A stretch of DNA of 64,000 nucleotides from Linnemannia elongata. Taxonomy: Eukaryota; Mortierellomycota; Mortierellomycetes; Mortierellales; Mortierellaceae. The stretch lies in the NCBI GenBank assembly GCA_036320915.1, contig JAXBDG010000022.1, positions 248,001-312,000 of the forward strand. Reading direction: 5' to 3'. The notes beneath the pieces were generated by a model, which saw only the letters and a list, made by a program, of their open reading frames with translations, did no database searches and was not told the origin of the DNA. The stretch's first letter is position 1. Every line of letters starts with the position of its first letter. The translations under genes and the position numbers were made by a program. Of this stretch, positions 21,690 through 29,791 are shown in pieces.

Positions 21690-22640
21690 TTGAGGTATCG
21701 TAGCAAGTGTGTAAGGCGCCTCTCTTCCTTGCAAAAACAATTCTCCTTGAGAACGGAGCATGGTATGCAACGGGCATGTACATACATCCTTAAAGATATC
21801 GTAGGAAGTGTGCGAGACGCCTCCCTTCCTTCCAAAAAAATATTTTTTCCCCGAAAGAGGAACGGGGCATGGTATGCAACAGGCATGCACATACATCCTT
21901 AAAGATATCGTAGGAAGTGTGCGAGACGCCTCTCTTCCTTGCAAAAACAATTTTCCTTGGGAACGGAGCATGGTATGCAACAGGCATGTACATACATCCT
22001 TCAAGATATCGTAGGAAGTGTGCGAGACGCCTCTCTTCCTTGCAAAAACAATTTTCCTTGGGAACGGAGCATGGTATGCAACAGGCATGTACATACATCC
22101 TTCAAGATATCGTAGGAAGTGTGCGAGACGCCTCTCTTCCTTGCAAAAACAATTTTCCTTGAGAACGGAGCATGGTATGCAGCAGGCATGTACATACATC
22201 CTTCAAGTTATCGTAGGAAGTGTGCGAGACGCCTCCCTTCCTTCCAAAAAAATATTTTTTCCCCGAAAGAGGAACGGAGCATGGTATGCAACAGGCATGT
22301 ACATATATCCTTAAAGATATCGTAGCAAGTGTGCGAGACGCCTCTCTTCCTTGCAAAAACAATTTTCCTTGAGAACGGAGCATGGTATGCAGCAGGCATG
22401 TACATACATCCTTAAAGATATCGTAGGAAGTGTGCGAGACGCCTTGCTTCCTTCCAAAAAATTTTTTTTTTCCTAGAAAGAGGAACAGGCATGTACATAC
22501 ATCCTTCAAGATATCGTAGGAAGTGTGCGAGACGCCTCTCTTCCTTCCAAAATTTTTTTTTTCCTTGAAAGCGGACTGGAGCATCACATAGCATACATAC
22601 GCATCCAACCATTGTGGTACCGTAGTATATGTGCAAGGCA
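21690..22640. repeat. Minisatellite of about nine 97-109-bp units
   Basis: Units start near 21690, 21795, 21904, 22007, 22110, 22207, 22315, 22417 and 22510, with a decayed tenth at 22615. Each has GATATCGTAGGAAGTGTGCG, AGACGCCTCTCTTCCTTGCA, a variable A/T block, then GAGCATGGTATGCAACAGGC and ACATACATCCTT. Two block types alternate (CAATTTTCCTTGGGAACG and ATATTTTTTCCCCGAAAGAG). It separates the two divergent MULE genes. Degenerate copies occur at 18640-18890 in the older element. Reading frames across it are artefacts of the repeat. Confidence 0.9.
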
Positions 22641-22893
22641 CCTGGCTTTCTATCTTTTTTTTTTTTGATGCATCGCAAAAGGTACAGCTGGGAATTGATG
22701 TGTTGCGGACTTGCAACATAAACTGGTCCCGCTACAATTTTAAGCATACCAGCGCAAGACGATTACTTTTGACAACCCTGTACTCTCTGTCACTTGTAAG
22801 AGACTTTAGAGCTGCTTGATCCATAATGAATAGGTGTAATTTGTGCTAAAGGAAAGGCGGTTTTCTCCTATTTTTGACACATCAGCAATAAGC

Positions 22894-22900
22894 TATAAAA
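22894..22900 (+). promoter_or_regulatory. TATA box of the protease-transposase gene
   Basis: TATAAAA in AGCTATAAAAGCTG, 186 nt before the ATG at 23086 and just after the minisatellite. CTTGTTACACTC downstream resembles the leader near the TATA-like site of the older element. Confidence 0.5.
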
Positions 22901-23085
22901 GCTGATATAGGATAAGGTAGGATAGGAAAAAAACCATCGAGCTTACTTGTTACACTCTTGACCCATCCTTTGCTGATCTCTTTTTCCCGCAGTTCCCGGT
23001 TAGTATTAAACTTATATCCAGTCTTGTTGCACTTGAACAATATGCAGTTGTTAATAGTTGATGTTGTGCTGATTGTAAAGCTAGA

Positions 23086-26000
23086 ATGTCAAGCACCGAG
23101 CCTATTCCTGTTGAGGACTGTCCTCCAAAATCTAAAGAGTCAAGGGTTATGTACAGTACTTACTGGCAAAAGTTGCAGACCGGTCGAATGTTGCTGGGAA
23201 TTCCCTTGCCCAATATCAAAACAAATGCCAACGTTGAGGTCATCTATGAGCCCCCGCCACCCAAGGAGAGGATATATGAGGCCAGACTCGCAGCCCTCAG
23301 GACTATTCCATCAAGAAACATTGCTTTGCAAGCCAACTCCATGTTAGGTATGAAGCGCATAAACAATATCGTTTTCATTTGCCTTTGCATCATTTTTTGG
23401 ATTGAACTATTCGACAACCCCCCCTCCCATTTTTTTTTGGTATATAACTCTGTGCTAACTTTAGTAATCCTTTTTTTATAGTTGAAGCTGAAGGGGCTTG
23501 GGGAATTCGTATCGAAGGCATAGGCGATTTTACATCCGCAGCTGTCAAGATCTTACTAGGTGCGGTGGACACGAACATTTTCATCGTCAAGGCCAGAGAG
23601 ATACTGAATTGGATCGATGTAAATTCCGACCGTGAGTTCGCCGATTGGTTCCGTACCCTTCTTTACACTACCCCGGGCATCATGATGTGGAAATTCAATC
23701 CAACGTCTGGCGCGTCGCTAGGCATTTCAAACACCTTTGACCTCATGAAAGAGATTTACATTGACGATGAGATTGTGCGTACAGTCATGGAGCTCTTTTC
23801 CATGTCATATGGTGCAAACGATCGATATCTCTTCATTCCTCCCCTTCAAATCATTCTCTGGGGTCAAAATATCCTTTGGGAATGGAAGAAGGACCTAGTC
23901 AAGAGTGGGCGACTTGAAAAGGCATTCGCGATTGTTCATATGCCGGATCACTGGGGTGCTCTTGAAGTCGATTTTGAGCGGCGCAAGATCTCATTCGGGG
24001 ATTCTCTCTCGTGTTCTATCCCTGAAGTGACCATCAACAACGTTCGCAATTGGATAAAATGCTGCGGCATTGACATTGGTCGGTGGGACTGCGACACTGG
24101 ACACTTTGCCGTTCCTCAACAACCTCCTGGAAGCGGATCGTGCGCTGTTAATGCCATTAATGCAGTGGAGAGGAGCGTGAATCCAAGGACGGCAATTTGG
24201 ACCCATACAAAGTCTGCGCAACATCGATTAAGGCTTCTTAAGCTGGTAACTGGCTATAGCAAGGTAAATATTGTTACAAAACATCAAGCTTCATTACTAT
24301 GTATGAAAATATCTTTCTTTACAACCTAACAACCGCTGTTAACATGTAGATCGAACCTCAAGGTCATTGCAATGTTGCTACAAAAAGTGATCGGAACCGA
24401 GAGGTAAAGATACTTGATCACAGAGCCGTATCGGGAATGAAGGCTGCTATGGGGAAGGTTAGTGAGGAGATTGGTAAGGAGGAGATTGCCGAGGTGGAGA
24501 TTTCTGAGGTGGAGATTTCTGAGGAGGAGATATCTGAGGAGGAGATTGCCGAGGTGGAGATTTCTGAGGAGGAGATTTCTGAGGAGGAGATTGCCGAGGT
24601 GGAGATTTCTGAGGTGGAGATTTCTGAGGAGGAGATTTCTGAGGAGGAGATTGTCGAGGTAGAGATTTCTGAGGTGGAGATTGCTGATGAGGAGATTGCC
24701 GAGGAGGAGATTTCTGAGGTTGGGATTCCTCAGGTGGAGATTTCTGAGGTGGAGATCACTGGAGGGGAAGTTGCTGAGGACAATGCTGGTGGTGAAACTA
24801 GCGTGGTGGACAAGCCTGATGAGACGAATAACGGATCGATGTGGATACCTCAGCTTGGCCAACAATTTGAAAGTCTGGAGATCTTTGAAGATCTGGTCCA
24901 TCCTTGGGCACACCGACAAGGATTTCAGTTGCGACGAATGCAGTCTAGACTTGAAGAACAACATGGCCAATGTCCCCGAGGTAAATAATGAAACTGCTAG
25001 TTGTACGTGCTCCTCCTTGAATACAATTTCCGTCTAACCCATGTATTTTGTTTATGAATAGTAATTTTTGGTTGCTCTTACGCCGGCAAACACGAATCGC
25101 GGAAAAACGTGGATCCAGAAAAGCATCGCAACAAGATTTCCAAGCGCACCAACTGTCCTTGCCGTATTGTTCTTCGATCTCCAAAAATGATATCTCCGTA
25201 CTGGCACATCACCACCGCTGTCACAGCTCACAGCGGTCACGGGTTCGAGCAAGGCACCATGGAATTCAACCGACGCGACAGACAGCTTACCGACAAAATG
25301 CTGGAGCAGATTTCTTCTCTGGCAGGCAGATTCAACGCAAAGCAAATTATCTACTTGCTGAATCAAGAGTGGCCTGACAAGGTGTTCGATCTTCGAACGG
25401 TCACTAACGCCATCCAAAAGGCGAGGAACAATGTGTACTCTGATGGCTCCGAGGCTGCAGAGTTATACAAGCTTCTACAAGACAAGGCGCGCAAGGACAA
25501 GGAATGGTACTTTGCAACAGAACTTGATGCCGAAGGACGCCTTCAACGAATATTCTGGATGAGTCCTTCTCAGAGATCCCTCTACCGACGTTATCGGGAT
25601 GTGGTCCTCAGCGATAATACCTTCAAGACGAACCGGTTTGGTATGCCCTTCAATGCTATCGTTATCGTCGACAACAGTGGAAAAAATCGCCTGGTTGGAT
25701 GTTCATTGGTCTCCGGAGAGCACACAAAGGACTATGAGTGGATTCTTCGACAGTTGTTGATGGCAAACGACAATCTTGCTCCGCATACTATTATTGTCGA
25801 TAACGATCACGCAATGGAAGCTGCCTGCGCCAGCGTCATTGGACGCACGGTTCTCTTGAACTGCATCTGGCATCTTGGTCATCAAAATCTAGGTAGAAAT
25901 CTTCGTGGCGCGCTCGGCAAGGACTGGCAGGCTTTTATTTCCACTTTTTGGACTACACGAAATGCTCTCACAGTTGTCGATTTCGAGAATAGATGGTCGC

Positions 26001-27908
26001 AGCACGTTAAAGTCTTTGGCGTTGACAAACCAGACGTTGAGGCTTACTTGGAGTGGATCTTTAAGCGTCGCGAGCACTGGGCGTGGCCGTGGGTTGGTAC
26101 AAGATTCACCGCTGGAATTCAAGCAACACAAAGGGTGGAGAGTGTAAACGCAATCATCAAGCGAGCCGTTAACAGCAAGACCTCCCTTCCAGTCCTATTC
26201 GAGTCTACTGAAAAGATGCTATCGGATGAGGCCAGGACGTCGCGGTATCTACACTACAGGATGGATATGACAGCTGATCCTTCACTGACCCAATTCACCA
26301 AGAAGATGTTTGCTGATATTATTGATGTGAACAGTCGCTTTCTTGGCATCGCAGCAAAAGGCCAGATGATGATGGAGATGATGCGATCCATCTATTATCA
26401 ATCCGAATTGCACCAAGCTACCAAGGTCGAAAGAGCTGCCGAGTGCAATGAAGATCAGCCAAACGAGGCTGGCGATGATGACAAGGTAAGCATATAATAA
26501 AATCGTGAGATGATGAAAAATACTAAAGCCCCCCCCAAAAAATGGTCAAGGCATTAATGATTGATATTGCCTTCGTCTGTAGTTTGAAAAGGCGTCCAAG
26601 GATGAAGGCCTACCAACCGAGCGCAGTGGGGAGCAATTAAACGAGGCAGGCGATGTTGAGGAGGTAAGCTTATTTAAAAAAAAAGATCGTTTGTTGATGA
26701 AAGTTGCTAAGCCCCCAAAAAAAAATGAATAAGGCGCTGAAGATCGCTCTTGCCTTCGTCTGTAGTTTAAAAGAGCATCCAAGGGAGAAGGCCTACCAAC
26801 CGAGCGCAATGGGGAACAATTAAACGAGGCAGGCGATGTTGAGGAGGTAAGTTTATAAAAAAAAAAGATCGTCAGTTGATGAAAGTTGCCAAGCCCAAAA
26901 AAAAAAAAAAAAAAAAAAAAAAAGGTCAAGGCATTAATGATTGCTATTGCCTTCGTCTGTAGTTTGAAAAGGCGTCCAAGGAAGAAAGCTCACCAACCAA
27001 GCGCAGTGGGGAGCAATTAAACGAGGCAGGCGATGTGGAGGAGGTAAGCTTATAAAAAAAAAGATCGTTAGTTGATGAAAGTTGCTAAGCCAAAAAAAAA
27101 AAAAAAAAAAGACTAGGGCATTAATGATTGCTATTACCTTCGCATGTAGATTGAGAAGGCATCCAGGGATGACCGTCTGAAAACCTCGCTCAAGTCCTTG
27201 ATGGCAACTGTCACTTGCGACCGGATTAAGTGCGTGTTTGATGTGACATACCGCCTAGACGTTGATCAAAAGACACGACAGCATGTTATCCTGCTGAACG
27301 ACGACTCGTATCTTTGTACTTGTCTTCTGCTCCAAAACAATGGACTTGTGTGTCGGCACTTTTTCCACCTCATGCAAGTCGATAGTCGATGCAAGTATCA
27401 TCTCAAGCTTATTCCCAGACGGTGGTTCAAGGAAGAGCTGCAGGATTCAATTGACCTTGAAGAGTCGATGGGGCCTTTCCTGCGCACCAAGACGCAGAAG
27501 GCATATGTCGGCTTGGAGGACGCAACTGTCAACCCTGCCGCCACGTACATGGTCGATATTCAAAAGATTTTTCCATTGGCGCCCTCCCTCTCGCGAGATG
27601 ATCAAAGCCAGCTTTCAAAAAAGCGCCGCTATGGCGAGATATCGGGTCTGATGAAGGATATTATTACGGTGGTAGACTCAAATCCGGACGTGTTCGATAT
27701 GGTCAAGGAGAGTCTCGATCAAGTCATTGTGAAAGGTAGAGGAGTTGAAGGAATGAGGGATCCAGTTCACGTAAAGACGAAAGGCAGACCCAAAACGTCG
27801 CGGATAAGGAGTGTAACCGAGGTCAAGAAGCACTCGACAAAATGTGGAGTATGCAATGGAGAAGGTCACAATGCAAGAAAACATCGTCGCTCTCAGTTTG
27901 ACCCATAG
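23086..27908 (+). CDS. Ulp1-type protease / FAR1-like / MULE transposase fusion protein
   Basis: Eight exons join in frame: 23086-23347, 23482-24263, 24350-24980, 25062-26485, 26583-26663, 26766-26846, 26963-27043 and 27150-27908 (1,366 residues). Residues about 200-320 are a C48/Ulp1-like protease with H244 (DHWGALEVDF), D261 (FGDSL), Q300 (PQQPPGSGSCAVNAI) and C308. Residues 392-487 are acidic pentapeptide repeats. A FAR1-like zinc domain follows (HRQGFQLR; FGCSYAGKH; TNCPCRI; HSGHG). The MULE domain has D743 (LSDNTFKTNRFG), D805 (IIVDNDHAMEAA), C-x2-H (NCIWHLGH) and E918 (TQRVESVNAIIK). The SWIM finger is C1170-x-C and C1182-x-H1184. A final CGVCNGEGHNARKH resembles a zinc knuckle with the last Cys replaced. 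Exons 5-7 are tandem copies. The protease may instead be a separate early-terminating product. Confidence 0.85.
24477..24780 (+). repeat. 15-bp coding minisatellite (acidic pentapeptides)
   Basis: About 20 units of GAGGTGGAGATTTCT and variants encode pentapeptides such as EVEIS, EEEIS and EEEIA inside exon 3 of the transposase gene. Every unit length is a multiple of three, so copy-number change does not break the frame. The domain links the protease to the DNA-binding part. Confidence 0.9.
26486..27149 (+). repeat. Tandem exon-intron units in the transposase gene
   Basis: Three 81-bp exons (26583-26663, 26766-26846, 26963-27043) encode near-identical 27-residue blocks (FEKASKDEGLPTERSGEQLN then EAGDVEE). 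They are separated by introns of about 100 nt that share their flanks and contain an A-run. The end of exon 4 and the start of exon 8 are partial copies, so the unit is an exon plus its intron, period 183-197 bp. A-runs differ in length from 6 to about 27. Confidence 0.85.
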
Positions 27909-28009
27909 AACGACCTGGATTAAACAAAGACGCAACATTTATGCACAAAAAATACAAGGTGATATTAGTCCAGGTAAAACGGTTGAGCCTCAGGCCTTCT
28001 GTTATACGG

Positions 28010-28128
28010 CAACCCGGTTGGAAAATGAGAATAGATTGGGGGGTTGTCAAATAAGCCATGAAACTTTCCTAATAAGGAAAGGGTTGTCAAATAAAATGAG
28101 CAACCCGGGTTGCCAAATAGATTAACCC
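28010..28128. repeat. Right terminal inverted repeat of the MULE
   Basis: Inverted counterpart of 20106-20201. It has an additional stretch with TTGTCAAATAA repeated, making it longer than the left arm. It ends ATTAACCC at 28128, followed by the target duplication. Confidence 0.75.
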
Positions 28129-28237
28129 GCAAAATTAATTTGCAGCACGATTGCTGGGTTGTCAAGAAGATAACCCACAAAGCAAACACGAAAAAAAAAG
28201 TTTGCCTCTCCCACCAAAGAACGAGCAAAATATATAG

Positions 28238-28320
28238 TGAAGAGAGTGGGATTTGAACCCACGCCTACGAATAGACCGCGGCCTTAACGCGGCGCCTTAG
28301 ACCAACTCGGCCATCTCTCC
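28238..28320 (-). tRNA. tRNA-Leu (AAG anticodon)
   Basis: 83-nt class II tRNA on the minus strand. Acceptor strands are GGAGAGA/TCTCTTC with A discriminator, and the D-arm is GGCCGAGTTGGTCTAAGGC. The anticodon arm CCGCG-TTAAGGC-CGCGG gives anticodon AAG, and the T-arm is GTGGG/TTCAAAT/CCCAC. The extra arm GTCTATTCGTAGGC is of Leu type. A TATA-like AATTATAGA lies about 20 nt upstream. Confidence 0.93.
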
Positions 28321-29791
28321 AACTCGATGGAATCTATAATTTTAGATTACAATTTGTTCCATTAGAATTTCATGTCACGTTAGTTGAGAGTTACTCGTTA
28401 TGTATCGGAGCACGTGACACGCGCCACCAATCTAAAGTAGTTTTCTTGACCTTGTAGTCAAGGATATGGTTACATCACGCGTGATGGTTTCTGCCCGTGT
28501 GGCGCTTCGCTAGCCACACATGAGGATCGGACATACCCTGGAGCAACCAAGAATCCACGCTCAGCTGATGAGCAGCTGTTGGAGAGTTTGTTGGGAAGGA
28601 GAAAAGTTATCATTAATGGAGAGGATGAAAAGAAAACCCTTTTATTCGTATCTAGTTTTATTTTCTTCCGTTTTGCTGTGAAGAGCAGCGACAATTGTTG
28701 CACAGAGCCAGGTTCCGGACCGGACTGTGACTGGCGGATGGTTCACTGAATAGTTTGGTCTGTAATCCCTTTTACTTCCAGATGCCTCCTTTGTTCTGTT
28801 TGTCAAAGAGATAAAATTGTTTACGAAAAAAAAAAAAAGAAAGCCGGGCGGGTTCCTTGAAGCGGTTTGGCATTTATTGGGGCTGGCTTGGATGTACATA
28901 CCACCTCGTTTGTGAAGTAGAGAGCATCTGGTATCTTTGAACACGCGTCTGAACTGGAGGAAGGGCGCGTTTTGGTGTTTCAATTTCTTTACTTCAAAAT
29001 GATCTCGATAGGATCCTTTGAAGGCACCTTCATTCAACATGCAACCTTGATTTGTTATCCTCAAAGCTTTTGTTTGAACAGCTAAGAGAACTTGAGAAGG
29101 TAGTTTGATTCTTATTCTTTTTTTTTTTATTCTTCTTCTTGTTAACTGTCTATCGCTCCTTGGTCAGCCTTGTTCAAACTGGGAAAGGAGCCGTACAATC
29201 TGTCCATAAAGGGGAACAAATAACTGAAAATGCAATGCCCGTGAGACTTTTGGTGTTTTTTTTTTTTTTTTCTTTTTCTTGGACCTTCAGTAAACTCCTG
29301 TGGGATATCGCGCCGAGATGCCTCTTGCAGCAACTCGCGAGTTTCGGTAAGGAAGAAAGGACGAGTATGAGGAAAAAAGACCGCAAAAGTAAGATCAAAA
29401 GACACTGAGAGAGTAGATGGGAATAGGGCTGTGAGCTGAAGGGTATGATGAGTGGTGTGGAAGAGTGAATGAGTATCTATCTGCGATAGAAATAAAATCT
29501 GTTGAATTGAAGAACAAAGAGAATATAAAAAAATCAGATACCACAGAGTAGAGACGCGACGTTCGGCAGCAGACAACGTGGGCACAGGAGTAGGAGAGTG
29601 GTCCTTACTTTCCTTATCGAGGCGTCCTCTCAGAGAAAAAAGAGTGTCGGATTCCTGGTCTATCAACACAAAGGAGAGGGACATGGCGCAAGTAATCGAC
29701 AAAGCAACAGCAAAAAAACAACAACAAATGAAGTGATCGAGTAGCTCATCTCATGCCTGCCACCCCTAGTCTGATTTCTCCTGTAACTCCA
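28321..29791. other. Intergenic stretch
   Basis: No protein gene is supported. It contains the retroposon at 28639-28834 and pyrimidine or purine runs. Open frames here are short or full of homopolymers. Confidence 0.5.
28639..28834 (+). mobile_element. Poly-A retroposon, same family as 2866-3056
   Basis: It ends AGAGATAAAATTGTTTACG then 13 A. The 3' 150 bp align with the insertion at 2866-3056 through blocks TTGTTGC, GGAC...GACTG, GTTCA...GATAGT, CCCTTTT-TTCC, GATGCCTCCT. An imperfect candidate duplication is AAAAGAAAACC at 28628-28638 against AAAAGAAAGCC at 28835-28845. The left boundary is less certain than the tail. Confidence 0.55.

Larger units (their letters stand above)
20106..28128. 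mobile_element. Autonomous Mutator-like element (MULE), 8,023 bp, apparently intact
   Basis: A perfect 9-bp duplication GCAAAATTA flanks it (20097-20105 and 28129-28137). The ends are inverted: GGGTTAATCTATTCGACAACCC at the left (shown in part) against AATAGATTAACCC at the right. Similarity continues inward for about 95-120 bp, and each end contains the palindrome CAACCCGGGTTG. Inside are a minus-strand zinc-finger-like gene, a 103-bp minisatellite and a plus-strand gene fusing a Ulp1-type protease to a MULE transposase. The transposase gene has no stop or frameshift after splicing, so the copy may be active. It sits within the older related element. Confidence 0.85.
18492..28176. mobile_element. 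Older non-autonomous Mutator-like element, split by a nested insertion
   Basis: The left end at 18492 begins GGGTTAATTTACG, and its first 110 bp align with the inner face of the right terminal repeat of the 20106-28128 element (blocks ACAACCCTTTCCTTATTA, AAGTTTCAC/TGGCT, TTGACAACCCC, ACCCGGGTTGCC). The right end at 28176 reads TTGTCAAGAAGATAACCC. The 9-mers outside (GCAAAGCAT before, ACAAAGCAA after) agree at 7 of 9 positions, like an aged target duplication. Removing the younger element leaves about 1.65 kb containing relics of the 103-bp repeat (18640-18890), a TATA-like site at 18978-18986 and a fold-back segment. It has no coding capacity. The joining of the two halves is an inference. 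Confidence 0.5.

Noticed and set aside
21690..22640. CRISPR-like look of regularly spaced repeats
   Set aside because: Eukaryotic sequence, units are about 100 bp with no unique spacers, and no cas genes; it is a minisatellite.
21659..22719. Several overlapping Cys-rich repeat frames on both strands, up to 205 codons
   Set aside because: All are translations of the 103-bp minisatellite; both strands are open and frames shift between units.
24326..24970. 214-codon minus-strand leucine/asparagine repeat protein
   Set aside because: Exact antisense of the acidic pentapeptide repeat in the transposase; openness is explained by the 15-bp unit.
17307..28176. Single large element spanning from the MITE to the tRNA-Leu
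   Set aside because: The MITE has its own perfect 9-bp duplication immediately on both sides, so it is a separate insertion.
28642..29064. 140-codon minus-strand frame after the tRNA-Leu
   Set aside because: Includes the retroposon tail and a homopolymer Phe run; no domain and no plausible start context.
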